Below, in pieces: positions 23,028 through 33,088 of a stretch of DNA of 64,000 nt. A program made the translations under genes and the position numbers. The stretch spans positions 62,001 to 126,000 of the forward strand of contig JBFLZD010000001.1 of NCBI GenBank assembly GCA_040756435.1. The letters are read 5' to 3'. The notes beneath the pieces were generated by a model. It was given only the letters and a program-made list of their open reading frames with translations, was not told the DNA's origin and did no database searches. Every line of letters begins with the position of its first letter. Positions within the stretch are counted from its first letter, which is position 1. The DNA is from Spirochaetota bacterium. Its GTDB lineage: Bacteria > Spirochaetota > UBA4802 > UB4802.

Positions 23028-23504
23028 ATGGTTTTAACTGATTATTTAAATAAAAAGACAATACTTATCAATCCGTCGGTAAAAGACCGATGGGAATTAA
23101 TTGAATCAATGCTTGATGTGGCAATTAAAAATAAAGCTGTAAAATCCGAATATCGTGAAACCATAAAAAAAACGCTGTTTGAACGTGAAAAATCAATGAG
23201 TACAGGCATAGGGAAGGGAGTGGCTATACCTCATTGCAGTTGCCCGTATGTTGATGATGTGGTGATGATAATGGCGTTGAGCAAGAAAGGTATAAACTTT
23301 GATTCAATTGATAATATGCCAGTGCATATAGCTATTCTTTTAATTGTTCCCAAGGACAAAATCTCACAGCATATCAAAACACTGGCAAATATAGCAAAAC
23401 TTATGAGTGATGATACATTGCGGGAAGCGCTTTCAGGTGCAAAGGATGCCCAGGATATTATAAAGATTTTGAAAGAATATGAACAAAAAGGAAAAAAACA
23501 ATAA
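23028..23504 (+). CDS. PTS EIIA domain protein (fructose/nitrogen type)
   Basis: A 158-residue EIIA type-2 domain. GIGKGVAIPHC holds the phosphorylatable His (residue 69 counted from the ATG at 23028), and a C-terminal DDTLREALSGAKDAQDI helix follows. A TTG start at 23010 would add six residues. No EIIB or EIIC genes accompany it, so it is more likely a regulatory PtsN-like protein than part of a sugar transporter. It overlaps ruvB by 26 bases. Confidence 0.85.
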   Translation: MVLTDYLNKKTILINPSVKDRWELIESMLDVAIKNKAVKSEYRETIKKTLFEREKSMSTGIGKGVAIPHCSCPYVDDVVMIMALSKKGINFDSIDNMPVHIAILLIVPKDKISQHIKTLANIAKLMSDDTLREALSGAKDAQDIIKILKEYEQKGKKQ

Positions 23505-24522
23505 CACATCTCAAAGCCTTATTTCTCCATTATCATTAGAAGAAGAGGATTTTGAAAAAAAATTACGCCCACAGTATCTCAATGAATTCATAGGGCAGAA
23601 GCAACTTACTGAGAATATGCGTATTTTTATTGAGTCAGCAAAACTACGCAAAAAACCCCTGGACCATGTACTGCTTGCTGGCCCACCGGGGCTTGGGAAA
23701 ACCACACTTGCTTTCATTGTTGCAAATGAGCTTGGGGTAAATATCAAGGCAACATCAGCGCCAGCAATTGAAAAACCTGGTGATATGGCTTCAATGTTAA
23801 CCAATTTAGAGCCAATGGATGTCCTGTTTATTGATGAGATACACAGGCTGTCGCCCACCATTGAAGAGTTATTATATAGTGCCATGGAAGATGGTGAGCT
23901 TGATATTATTTTAGGCCAGGGTGTTGGTGCAAAAAGCATCAAGCTGCAACTGGCGCCATTTACCCTTATAGGTGCAACTACCAGAACAGGGTTATTGACG
24001 TCAGCACTACGCGACCGGTTTGGCATTCCGCTCAGGCTGGACTATTATGAAATTGAGGATTTAGAAACGATAGCTAAAAGGACAGCAAACATTATTGGTT
24101 GCATAATTGATGATATGGCGGCGCAGGAGATAGCACGGCGTTCTCGCCGAACTCCTCGAATAGTTAACAGGCTTGTAAAACGTGTACTTGATTTTGCGAT
24201 AGTTATGAAAAAAAATTCAATTGACCTGGAAATAGCACGGTATGCGCTGGACAGGCTTCATATTGATTCTTTAGGTCTTGATGATATGGACCGAAAGATA
24301 CTGACAACTATCATTGATAAATATGATGGAGGTCCTGTTGGTATAAAGACAATTGCTATCTCAATTGGTGAGGAGATAACGACGCTGGAAGATTTTTACG
24401 AACCTTACCTGGTACAGATTGGCATGCTGAAACGAACTCCCCGCGGCAGGGTAGCAGCACGACTGGCATATGAACATTTGCAGCTTCCCTACAAAGGCAT
24501 AGACGAATCAAGCCTGTTTTAG
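23479..24522 (+). CDS. ruvB: Holliday junction branch migration helicase RuvB
   Basis: A 347-residue AAA+ motor of the RuvABC complex. Walker A GPPGLGKT is at 68-75, Walker B LFIDEIHRLSP about 118-128, the arginine-finger/sensor region GATTRTGLLTSALRDRFG (about 173-190), and a C-terminal winged helix ending TPRGRVAARLAYEH. The first 20 residues are a variable lead (NKKEKNNNTSQ), so a later start is possible. It is translated from inside the PTS IIA gene. ruvA and ruvC are not in the window. Confidence 0.96.
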   Translation: MNKKEKNNNTSQSLISPLSLEEEDFEKKLRPQYLNEFIGQKQLTENMRIFIESAKLRKKPLDHVLLAGPPGLGKTTLAFIVANELGVNIKATSAPAIEKPGDMASMLTNLEPMDVLFIDEIHRLSPTIEELLYSAMEDGELDIILGQGVGAKSIKLQLAPFTLIGATTRTGLLTSALRDRFGIPLRLDYYEIEDLETIAKRTANIIGCIIDDMAAQEIARRSRRTPRIVNRLVKRVLDFAIVMKKNSIDLEIARYALDRLHIDSLGLDDMDRKILTTIIDKYDGGPVGIKTIAISIGEEITTLEDFYEPYLVQIGMLKRTPRGRVAARLAYEHLQLPYKGIDESSLF

Positions 24523-24569
24523 CAGTTCAGGTAATACCACACATCTTCATTCATTTGCAAAAACCACAA

Positions 24570-25169
24570 TTAGAAACGTATAACTTTTGTAGCTTTCATT
24601 AAGGTTTCAGTAATGGTATACATGTTGGATACAATGCCAACCTTCAACTGGTCTTTTCGCTTATAAAAATCTAAGCATGTGCCGCAGTTAATAATCTGTA
24701 CACCTTTTTGTGCAATTTCCTGCAATGCGGGCAATACCGGTGAACCTTCAGTGGTTAAGAATATGCCTGAATTAATGAATATGATGGTGGATGGCAGCAT
24801 ATTGGCCTCATTAATGGTATTGATGAATGATTTCATCAAAAGCTGGCCTAATTCCTGTTTTCCCTGACCAAATTCGTTGGATGTAATAAAGAAGACAATG
24901 TTTTCATTAACATACTCCATTGTTACAGGTTGTGAAACTGGTTGTGATTGTGGTTGTGTACCTTTGCTTAATTTGAGGATAAAGTAATCGCCCTGTTGTG
25001 TAGTTGTTACAGAATATCCAGTATTTTCTGCAAAACGAGTTACATTGCCCACTGCGGTGTCACTGCTCACCAGTACTGTTAGATTATCGGGATTATCCTT
25101 TTCTATTGTTTCTTTGGTTAAAAGTACTGGTTTTGGACATTCAAGCCCTCGTGCATCTATCTCTTTCAT
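24570..25169 (-). CDS. yedF: YedF-like sulfurtransferase/selenium-metabolism protein
   Basis: A 199-residue two-domain protein. An N-terminal TusA-like domain (1-72; GLECPKPVLLTKETIE with the CPxP active site) is joined by a Gln/Pro/Ser linker (PQSQPVSQPVT) to a DsrE-like domain (about 88-199; FFITSNEFGQGKQELGQ and INCGTCLDFY). This arrangement matches the YedF family linked to selenium metabolism, often found beside selD or selenocysteine genes. None of those is present nearby. Confidence 0.88.
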   Translation of the reverse strand: MKEIDARGLECPKPVLLTKETIEKDNPDNLTVLVSSDTAVGNVTRFAENTGYSVTTTQQGDYFILKLSKGTQPQSQPVSQPVTMEYVNENIVFFITSNEFGQGKQELGQLLMKSFINTINEANMLPSTIIFINSGIFLTTEGSPVLPALQEIAQKGVQIINCGTCLDFYKRKDQLKVGIVSNMYTITETLMKATKVIRF

Positions 25170-25343
25170 AACTATCTCCCTTAAAAAATTTTTTAATTAA
25201 GATATTGACCGGTAACTATCGTACAATGTAATACGTACTATGGAGTATAAAACGTACTTTGATACATTGCTATTTTAAACCCATGTGGTATAATAATTAT
25301 ACGTGGGCAGATTTTTAAAACAATTTTTTTAACAGGGTTCTGA

Positions 25344-28300
25344 ATGGATAAAATTTTTAAACGGGATTTTAAATACAGGGAAATACCCTATAACTATACA
25401 TCATTTTCCGATAGAGAGATAATCTTAAAGTATTTTGATGCACAGACCTGGGATCTGGTGCAGGCTCTCAGAGCCAAGCGGCGAACAGGCAGAAGTGCAA
25501 AACTCCTTTTTGAGAATATTGGCGATATCTTTATCATAGACAGAAATCCCTATATTCAATATGATATTGTGGAAAACCCTGCCAAGCTGAAACATCTGTA
25601 TAAACGGCATCAAAGAAGGCTTGCAACCGTTAAAGAAGGTGCCAATGGTGACCAGCAGGTCCTGCAGTTTATAGAAAAAATTGAACAATTAGATCAGGCT
25701 TTTTTTAAAAAGCTAAAAGAAACAAAGAAAGTGCAGGAAAAAATTTTTAATAAATTAAAACATATCACTGCAGCTGGTAATATTCATTTTAGCCCTTTTC
25801 ATCGTGCATCACATGTCACTGACGCCACAGACTGGCGTGTGGAATACCCTGTTGTTGTGGTGTATCCTGATTCAGTGCATGAAGTACAGGAACTGGTGAA
25901 GGCTGCAAAAAAGCTGAATCTTGTTATTATTGCACGTGGTGGTGGCACAGGACTTACTGGTGGGGCAATTCCGCTTTTGCCTAACACCATGATAATTAAC
26001 ACTGAGAAATTGAACAACATTGGGAAAATTGAAAACACAACTATTAATGGTAAAACTATCCCCACCATTACGGTTGAGGCTGGTGCGGTAACCGAAGATG
26101 TAATGGAGTATTGTGAACATCAGAACTATATATTTGCTACTGACCCTACATCAGCATGGGCCTGCACTATTGGCGGCAATATTGCAGAAAATGCAGGTGG
26201 CAAGAAGTGCGTCATGTGGGGTACCTGCATCGATAATATACTTTCATTTGATATTGTAGATCACAATGGTGATATCATAACAGTATGCAGGGCAGATCAT
26301 CCCTACCGGAAGATATTACCCGGTGACGAGGTTGTCTTTACTGTAGAAAAAAATAAAAAATTACTAAAAACAATAACCTTATCGGGGCTTGATATTCGAA
26401 AAAAAGGCTTAGGGAAAGATATTACCAATAAAGCACTTGGTGGATTGCCAGGACTGCAGAAAGAAGGTTGTGATGGCATTATTGTTAATGCAACGTTTGT
26501 TCTGTACAGGCCGTTTAAGTATACCCGTTCTGTATGTTTTGAGTTTTTTGGCAATAATATGATCAATGCCTCAAAAGCTATCGTTGAGATAGTAAAGACT
26601 TTTGAGGATGACCCTGTTGTGTTTTTAACAGCCTTAGAGCATTTTGATGAACAGTATGTGAAAGCTATTCAGTATAAGAACAAATCTTCTCGTACTGAAA
26701 TCCCCAAAGCAGTACTGGTAGTTGATATTGAAAGTGATGATGAAGCAAAGTTAGAAGAGGCTACAGAAGATCTGGTAGTAAAAGTTAAGCAATTCAACAC
26801 TGAAGGGATCATTGCAAAGGATGCTGAAACCAGAGAAAAATTTTGGCAGGATAGAAAAAATTTAAGTGCTATAGCAAAACATACCAATGCGTTTAAGCTG
26901 AATGAGGACATTGTTATACCTCTGGAAAAGTTGCAGGATTTTTCGGATTTTATTGAAAAATTAAATGTCAAAAAAGAACTGGAGAATAATATACAGATTA
27001 TACGCGCACTTATTGATTACCTGCAGGAACAAGTCAAGACCGAGGAAGATGATGTATGTATTGAACGCTGTCATGCAGGAATTGGGCAGTTACTGTCGAT
27101 GCAGTCGCGCTATACTGATATTCTTAATAATCTTGATACTGCAGCTAAGGATTATTTCAAGTATGACTCGGAATATGCACTCAGGCTGAATTCGGTTTTT
27201 CAGCTCATACAGAATAATGAACTGAGTATGGACTTTGATACAGAAGTTGATAAACCTCTACAAAAGCTTTTTTACGGTTATGATGATATACTGGAAAAGA
27301 TACAGCAGGTAAAAGAAGCTACAGGGAAGCGCCGTATTGTTGTTGCTACCCATATGCACGCAGGTGATGGTAATGTACATGTCAATATTCCCGTACATTC
27401 AAATGATTATCTTATGATGCGTGATGCTGATGAAACTGCAGCAACCGTTATGCGTCAGACGGTAGCACTGGGCGGTGTGGTCAGTGGTGAACATGGCATT
27501 GGGCTTACAAAAATACGGTTTATTGATGATGAAACCCTGGAAAAGTTTGCTGAATACAACCGCTATGCTGATCCAGAAGATCTGTTTAATCCTCTAAAAC
27601 TTACAAAGGATTTTAACTTAGAAACCATCTATACGCCATCGTTTAATCTTCTAGAAGGGGAAGCTTTCATTTTGAAGGCTACAGACTTAGAAACGGTATT
27701 CAATTCAATTGCAACATGCATCCGTTGTGGTAAGTGTAAATCTGTATGCAATACGCATTATCCGGATGGGGTGGTCTTCTATAATCCACGAAACAAAATT
27801 TTGGCCACAGCTCTTATTATGGAGGCTGTTCTGTATGATATACAGACCTCAACATCACTGAGTTTTAAGCATTTCAATAATTTGCGTGAAATTTCTAACT
27901 ATTGCACCATATGCCATAACTGCCAGAAGCCTTGTCCGGTTGCTATCGATTTTGGTAATATTACGCTGAATATCCGTTCTATCTTAGAGGAAAGGCGAAA
28001 ATCCACCTTTAAGCCAGTTACCTCGTTCACATTATTTTACCTGAAGCAGAAGGGATATTACATTAATAAAATATTTAGAATTATACTCCTGAAATGGGCA
28101 TATAGCATGCAGAGGTTAGGCTTTTATGCAGCCAAGCCTGTTTCCCATATTCTCAGTGTGATCACCCCTTACATTGCTATGATGCTTAAAGGCAGGCTCC
28201 CAAAATCGGGGAGTAAAACCCTGCGCGATGAGCTTAAATTAAAAAGCAGCAACACATTTTATGTATTCAGAAATAAAAATAAACCTGTTGTAAAAACTGT

Positions 28301-29054
28301 AGTATATTTCCCGGGCTGTGGTTCAGAACGAATGTTTCCAGAAATCAGTATGGCCACTATTGCTCTGTTATACAATGCAGGTGTCAGAGTTATCATACCG
28401 CCAACGTACCTGTGCTGCGGTTACCCAATGAAAGCCAATGGCAAATTGGACCAGGCACGTATAAAAACCAATGAAAACAGGGTTATATTCCATAGAATGG
28501 CCGATACGTTTTCTTATATGGAAATTGAAGATATTGTGGTTTCGTGTGGGACATGTTATGAAATGTTATCCGATTATCATCTTGAAGATGTCTTCAGGGG
28601 CGCAAAACTTATTGATATCAATGAATTTATAGCCCGTGAAGGATTATACTCACTGTCAATACGTGATAGTTTGATTTACCATGAACCGTGCCATACACCT
28701 ATGAAACTCATGGGATATCAAAAGACATTTTCCAAATTATTCAATACAAAACCCCTAGCAGTTCCTAACTGCTGTGGTGAAGGTGGAACACTTGCATTAT
28801 CAACTCCTGATATATCCAATACACTTCGCGAAAGGAAAGAAACTAACATAAGAACTGCTATAAAAAAGAAAAATGTGTTGGTGCTTACAACATGCCCAAG
28901 CTGTGTGCAGGGTTTATGCAAAATTCAGGATAGCGTTAAAGTTACCGGGAAATCGTTAGTAGTGTATTTGGCAGAACAATGTTTGGGCAAACACTGGAAA
29001 AAAGAATTTATTAGAGCAATACAAACGGAAGGATTTGATAAATATATTTATTAG
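25344..29054 (+). CDS. FAD-linked oxidoreductase fused to Fe-S and CCG domains (DUF3683-containing)
   Basis: A 1236-residue cytoplasmic fusion: a DUF3683-like N-terminus (1-140); an FAD-binding domain with ARGGGTGLTGGAIPL (about 196-210); an FAD-oxidase C domain with THMHAGDGNVHVNIPVHS and VVSGEHGIGL; two 4Fe-4S sites, CIRCGKCKSVC (about 792) and CTICHNCQKPCP (about 853); and two CCG cysteine-rich domains, FPGCGSERM to CCGYPM and EPCHTP to CCGEGG. This is the GlcD plus GlcF architecture used by D-lactate, glycolate or D-2-hydroxyacid dehydrogenases that feed electrons to a membrane pool. The substrate cannot be fixed. Confidence 0.88.
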   Translation: MDKIFKRDFKYREIPYNYTSFSDREIILKYFDAQTWDLVQALRAKRRTGRSAKLLFENIGDIFIIDRNPYIQYDIVENPAKLKHLYKRHQRRLATVKEGANGDQQVLQFIEKIEQLDQAFFKKLKETKKVQEKIFNKLKHITAAGNIHFSPFHRASHVTDATDWRVEYPVVVVYPDSVHEVQELVKAAKKLNLVIIARGGGTGLTGGAIPLLPNTMIINTEKLNNIGKIENTTINGKTIPTITVEAGAVTEDVMEYCEHQNYIFATDPTSAWACTIGGNIAENAGGKKCVMWGTCIDNILSFDIVDHNGDIITVCRADHPYRKILPGDEVVFTVEKNKKLLKTITLSGLDIRKKGLGKDITNKALGGLPGLQKEGCDGIIVNATFVLYRPFKYTRSVCFEFFGNNMINASKAIVEIVKTFEDDPVVFLTALEHFDEQYVKAIQYKNKSSRTEIPKAVLVVDIESDDEAKLEEATEDLVVKVKQFNTEGIIAKDAETREKFWQDRKNLSAIAKHTNAFKLNEDIVIPLEKLQDFSDFIEKLNVKKELENNIQIIRALIDYLQEQVKTEEDDVCIERCHAGIGQLLSMQSRYTDILNNLDTAAKDYFKYDSEYALRLNSVFQLIQNNELSMDFDTEVDKPLQKLFYGYDDILEKIQQVKEATGKRRIVVATHMHAGDGNVHVNIPVHSNDYLMMRDADETAATVMRQTVALGGVVSGEHGIGLTKIRFIDDETLEKFAEYNRYADPEDLFNPLKLTKDFNLETIYTPSFNLLEGEAFILKATDLETVFNSIATCIRCGKCKSVCNTHYPDGVVFYNPRNKILATALIMEAVLYDIQTSTSLSFKHFNNLREISNYCTICHNCQKPCPVAIDFGNITLNIRSILEERRKSTFKPVTSFTLFYLKQKGYYINKIFRIILLKWAYSMQRLGFYAAKPVSHILSVITPYIAMMLKGRLPKSGSKTLRDELKLKSSNTFYVFRNKNKPVVKTVVYFPGCGSERMFPEISMATIALLYNAGVRVIIPPTYLCCGYPMKANGKLDQARIKTNENRVIFHRMADTFSYMEIEDIVVSCGTCYEMLSDYHLEDVFRGAKLIDINEFIAREGLYSLSIRDSLIYHEPCHTPMKLMGYQKTFSKLFNTKPLAVPNCCGEGGTLALSTPDISNTLRERKETNIRTAIKKKNVLVLTTCPSCVQGLCKIQDSVKVTGKSLVVYLAEQCLGKHWKKEFIRAIQTEGFDKYIY

Positions 29055-29081
29055 TTACTGGAAGTAAAATATTAGGGCAAA

Positions 29082-29920
29082 TCATACTACTACTTTATCC
29101 CTGTATAATTCTTCAATCTGTTGGGATGTATAACCAAGCTTTTTTTCTAAAATTATACGCGTATGCTCACCCAAAGTAGGTGCGGGCATCCTTATACTCA
29201 TTTCACATTCAGAAAGCTTAAAGGGGAACCCGGGGATATCTATTGCTCCAAACTGAGGGTGTTCAATTTTCTGAAACATTTGACGCATTTGTAAATTACT
29301 ATCATGATTTATCTCCCAGCTTGTATATGCAATTCCACAGGGGGTTTTCTTACGTTGTAAAATTTCAATAATTTCCTCAGAGGTTTTTTTCTCAGTCCAT
29401 TCCTCAATTAATGATACTGCTTCGCTGTGATTTTTTATCTGCACAATAATGTTTTCAAATTTGGAATCAGTAGCCATTTCAGGCTTACCTATTATGCTAG
29501 TTAAGTCCTTCCATTGGCGAGGTGTGAGTGCAACAATTGCCACTTTGCCGTTTTTTGATCTAAAAAATCCATAAAAAGGCATTCTGTCAGTTGAGTTAAA
29601 TTCTTATACCCTAACCCTACACGTTCAAGTGAACCAGGCACAAGGTTATGGACAAAGATATCAGCATGTTCAGACATCTTTTTAATAACTTCACAACCTC
29701 TTGGATCGTGCCAATTGACTGGTATGCCATATTTATTGCGATTGAAAACAGAGTAACAGCGTTCGGCACCAGCCATCAATTTAAAAATAAGTCTAAGCGT
29801 ATCACCCTGTGGTGGTTCAACCTTGATCACTTCAGCACCCATATCTGCTAAGATCTGTGTGCATCGGGACCCGGATATAAATTGTGTGATGTCAATTACA
29901 GTGATTCCTGAAAGCAGCAT
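29082..29920 (-). pseudogene. Decayed class III CoA-transferase (CaiB/BaiF)
   Basis: Two fragments of one CaiB/BaiF CoA-transferase. The 5' part (29920 to about 29585) begins MLLSGITVIDITQFISGSRC after GGAGG and holds GAEVIKVEPP, FNRNKYGI and HNLVPGSLERVGLGYKNLT. The 3' part (about 29582-29082), in another frame, holds FYGFFRSKNGKVAIVAL, then KTPCGIAYTSWEI and PTLGEHTRIILEKKLGY. The family is about 400 residues; about 280 remain. The expected middle part with the catalytic region (NPRLIYCSISGFG-like, GPY) is missing, so a deletion plus a frameshift at about 29585 has destroyed it. Confidence 0.82.
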
Positions 29921-30215
29921 ACAAGACCTCCGTTTTCTCTGCACATAATACTATATATATGCATAACAGTTTCAAGCTCTTTACTAAAATGTCACGTATT
30001 AAAATGTAATTATTCTCATTAATGAATAATTGTTGTAAAAATCGTTGGAAGATTTATGTATTATCCCTAAATATACAGGTATGAACAACAAGTCAGATAA
30101 TACAACAACCACTCTTTTAAGAAGTGGCAGATATATTTCTTTATTCTTGAAATATTTTTTTAATTAAATAGTATATACGGCAACTACAAATTTTATTATA
30201 TCATATATATATAAC

Positions 30216-30611
30216 ATGCTGATACTGTATAAAATTCTGGATATATTTTTTCTGGTATTTCACTCTATCCTTACGGTATTTAATATAGTTGGCTGGATTT
30301 CTGTAAAAACCAGAAAAGTTCATTTTTTTGCTATGATAGTAACAGGATTTTCATGGTTTTTTTTGGGTATATGGTATGGGTGGGGATATTGTTTTTGTAC
30401 CGATTGGCATTGGCAGGTACGGGAAATGTTGGGGAAACCAGTGCTTTTTAATTCTTATATTCAGTTTTTAGTTTATGAAATAACAGGGTACATACCAGAT
30501 GCCACTATAACAGATTATTTTGTAGTAACAATTTATTTCATGAGTTTATTCATTTCGACAGTATTAAATATACGAGATTTTAAGAGGGATAAAAAAAAAT
30601 GCTATTCATGA
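30216..30611 (+). CDS. DUF2784-family small membrane protein
   Basis: A 131-residue protein with about four transmembrane segments. It carries the DUF2784 hallmark WYGWGYCFCTDWHWQVREML (about 50-69), with the Cys and the DWHW motif near a membrane boundary. The function of the family is unknown. No clear ribosome site precedes the ATG. A strong terminator follows within 10 bases of the stop. Confidence 0.75.
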   Translation: MLILYKILDIFFLVFHSILTVFNIVGWISVKTRKVHFFAMIVTGFSWFFLGIWYGWGYCFCTDWHWQVREMLGKPVLFNSYIQFLVYEITGYIPDATITDYFVVTIYFMSLFISTVLNIRDFKRDKKKCYS

Positions 30612-30620
30612 TGAAATAAA

Positions 30621-30646
30621 AAACCCGATTATTAGTCGGGTTTTTT
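30621..30646 (+). terminator. Rho-independent terminator
   Basis: AAACCCGA and TCGGGTTT pair around TTATTAG and are followed by TTTTTT. It terminates the DUF2784 gene and, on the other strand, can stop transcripts from the cold-shock gene. Confidence 0.85.
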
Positions 30647-30700
30647 GCCAAATACAACGTGTTAGTATATAACAAGTATTTAAACTTACAAATGTTGTAT

Positions 30701-30904
30701 TTATCGAATGGTTCTTACTGAAACAGCCCGGGGTCCTTTTTCACTCTGTTCAATAGAAAATTCTACTCGATCACCTTCAAAAAGAGTTTTAAACCCGTCG
30801 CCAGCAATCCCTGAATGATGAACAAAAACATCCTTACCATCATCCTGTGATAGAAAGCCATAACCTTTGCTTTCATTGAACCATTTTACTGTACCTTTTG
30901 CCAT
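30701..30904 (-). CDS. Cold-shock-domain protein
   Basis: A 67-residue CspA-family RNA chaperone. [20 protein letters not shown] at the start holds RNP1, and DVFVHHSGI holds RNP2. The ATG at 30904 is chosen; five extra in-frame residues upstream are not family-like. Such proteins bind single-stranded RNA and DNA to prevent secondary structure. The long space upstream (about 350 bases to the divergent gene) would allow a long 5' leader, as in regulated csp genes. Confidence 0.95.
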   Translation of the reverse strand: MAKGTVKWFNESKGYGFLSQDDGKDVFVHHSGIAGDGFKTLFEGDRVEFSIEQSEKGPRAVSVRTIR

Positions 30905-31270
30905 TGTGTGACACTCCATAAATAATTTGTTATAACAGGAGATTATACCTGTTACCGTTGAACATCCCGCATGTACTGTTTTAACTTGCCAATGGATAAG
31001 GAAGGAAAAACGAAGTAATTAAGAGGATACCAACTATCTAGTCATATGAAGTATAGCGTAATAATTGTCAAATAAAATAAATTTTTTTCAAAAGTTATGT
31101 TTTTTCAATTTTATTTCTGAATATAATTTAGTGAACAATATATAAAAAAGTGTACCTTCAAGTTGCCGATGGTAAGATAGTAGACTTAATTTATTTTATC
31201 ATTTTTCTTAAAATGCCGATAAATCGTATAGGAGCATAAAGCAAATTAAATATAGAAAGGAACAATTACC
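30905..31270. other. Divergent intergenic space, probable csp leader
   Basis: About 366 bases, AT-rich, lie between the cold-shock gene (minus) and the aldolase gene (plus). No open frame or perfect repeat was seen. Cold-shock genes often have leaders of 100-160 bases with thermosensing structure; nothing specific can be recognised here by eye. Confidence 0.4.
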
Positions 31271-32023
31271 ATGAAACTAATTGAAAATTTAGAAGCAAAA
31301 TTAGATGATCTCATGCATATATACGGATTGGTGGCACTCAAAGGTGGCACTGAAGTTGAAGATATGACATATGATGAACTGCTCTTTTTAAAACAGATAG
31401 CTATTAATCTTCCCGTTATTGTAAAAATTGGTGGTCCAGAAGCAAGAAATGACATCAGATATTGTAAATCGATAGCAATTGATGGTATCCTGGCACCTAT
31501 GATAGAGTCAGAATATGCATTAGAAAATTTTATTACAGCAGTTTTGGATATATATAAAGAGGCAACAATGCCTTATCTGGCAATAAATATTGAAACAATT
31601 ACTGCATACCATAACCTTTCAGCTATATATACAAATCCATATTTTTCATATATTAATCAAATTACTGTTGGGCGAAGTGACCTGTCGCAATCAATGAAAA
31701 AGAGAGTAGATGATGATGATGTGTTATATGCTACTGCAAATATTGTTAAAGCTGCAAAATTATCAGGCAAGGTAACATCGGTAGGAGGCCAGGTAAATCC
31801 TTCAAATGCTGAAGTGGTTCAAAAGATTATTCAACCGGATAGGATAAATACACGCCATCTTATTTTTGATTGTAAAAAAGCTGAGAATATTGCAAAATCC
31901 ATACAACTGGGGCTTGAATTTGAATTGGATTTGTATAGAGCTTTCTCTAATGTTGAACCCGCCAAAAGTCATATATACCAGAAAAGGATTGCCGTTACAT
32001 CTGACAGACTGGCAGTTGTGTAA
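31271..32023 (+). CDS. HpcH/HpaI aldolase-citrate lyase-like protein
   Basis: A 250-residue TIM-barrel protein of the HpcH/HpaI aldolase/citrate lyase beta group. Markers are LPVIVKIGGPEARNDIRYCK (about 57-76), DGILAPMIESEYALENF (with the E that binds metal) and NIETITAY followed by TVGRSDLSQSM, the usual GxxDLS region. Family members cleave or form C-C bonds with pyruvate or acetyl-CoA. The substrate is unknown. AAAGGA precedes the ATG and no neighbour is functionally linked. Confidence 0.78.
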   Translation: MKLIENLEAKLDDLMHIYGLVALKGGTEVEDMTYDELLFLKQIAINLPVIVKIGGPEARNDIRYCKSIAIDGILAPMIESEYALENFITAVLDIYKEATMPYLAINIETITAYHNLSAIYTNPYFSYINQITVGRSDLSQSMKKRVDDDDVLYATANIVKAAKLSGKVTSVGGQVNPSNAEVVQKIIQPDRINTRHLIFDCKKAENIAKSIQLGLEFELDLYRAFSNVEPAKSHIYQKRIAVTSDRLAVV

Positions 32024-32149
32024 TATGACACAAAAATGTTAGCTTAAAAAAATTTTTTTTAAAAAAACTTGACTAAAACCACTCTTTCTAACGATATCCT
32101 TCCCCAATTGATATTACTTTAATTGCTAATAGTTTTATGGGGTTTTTCT

Positions 32150-32296
32150 ATGTATTCTGTATTTGTTTTGATAATGGTGATTTCTTCGCTTTTGGTTCTG
32201 TTTATTTTGCCAAGAATTGAAAGTAAGCCAGATAAATACGATATCAGTAATAACTGGCAGTCAGTCTGGGAAGAGCGTTTAAAGATTGATAATTAA
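32150..32296 (+). CDS. Small membrane protein
   Basis: A 48-residue open frame. The N-terminus is one transmembrane helix (MYSVFVLIMVISSLLVLFIL) and the polar C-terminus contains NNWQSVWEERLKID. A GGGG stretch lies just upstream and a TTGACT/CGATAT promoter-like pair (32069-32097) sits about 55 bases before the ATG. The stop overlaps that of the convergent CPBP gene by 4 bases. The family is unknown. Confidence 0.45.
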   Translation: MYSVFVLIMVISSLLVLFILPRIESKPDKYDISNNWQSVWEERLKIDN

Positions 32297-32925
32297 AAGG
32301 GGAACAGGTACATAAAAATAATTGTTATTATATGTAACAATGTGGCCTGTACCAGTGATTGTACCCTGCTATAAATAAGACCTATTACTGTCCCAATAAT
32401 AAAAAATAATACTGCTAAATACAGTGAATGTGCTGCTATGCCTGGTATACTATATAACAGGGCAGCAATAACTATTCCTCCATACTTTCCAAAGAAAAAA
32501 GAAAGGTTATACTGCGCAAAACCTCTGAAAAAGAGTTCCTCACAGGGGGCTATAATTGCCACCATAATAAGCATTGATTCTAACGATTTACTGTTACCCT
32601 GATAAAAATGCAGTAGTAGAGTTGTAGGATTAAATTGCACAGCTATATTGCGAATAGGAATAAGGATAATAATCATAACAAAAAGGTAAAATATTTTTCT
32701 TTCAAAAGGGAAGTCAAAAGAAAAAATACGATCTTTAGTGAATAATCTTTCATCCAAATATTGGGCTATGATGATCAAAATAAGGAGTGTGATGCTGTAC
32801 TGATAGAGAAAAGAAAAATAGGAATAATGAATAACCCATTTTAGTAATGGATACACCAATAGCATGGGTATAAATACTTTCCAGGATGGTCTTTGCTGAG
32901 CATATGGATTATCAAGCTTAACCAT
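32293..32925 (-). CDS. CPBP-family intramembrane metalloprotease
   Basis: A protein of about 210 residues with six to eight transmembrane segments. The CPBP/Abi motifs are visible: EELFFRGF (motif 1, the two Glu and Arg), a FxxxH-like SIPGIAAHS, and the late H in TLLHIITI. This is the Rce1-like glutamic/metal protease group that works inside the membrane, sometimes in bacteriocin immunity. An ATG at 32925 is used; a TTG at 32964 would add 13 residues and cannot be excluded. Confidence 0.8.
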   Translation of the reverse strand: MVKLDNPYAQQRPSWKVFIPMLLVYPLLKWVIHYSYFSFLYQYSITLLILIIIAQYLDERLFTKDRIFSFDFPFERKIFYLFVMIIILIPIRNIAVQFNPTTLLLHFYQGNSKSLESMLIMVAIIAPCEELFFRGFAQYNLSFFFGKYGGIVIAALLYSIPGIAAHSLYLAVLFFIIGTVIGLIYSRVQSLVQATLLHIITIIFMYLFPF

Positions 32926-33088
32926 AGCAAATATATTTGTGGCAAAATGGAATTGGTCAAGCAATTAATTATGGTTTTTTATTGTTCATGAAATTTTTTT
33001 TCAAAAAAATAAAAAATTTTTACACTATTTTATAAGTTTTTTCATCTTCCAGCGTATTTATACATAAAAGACAAAAGTGGAGTTAATA

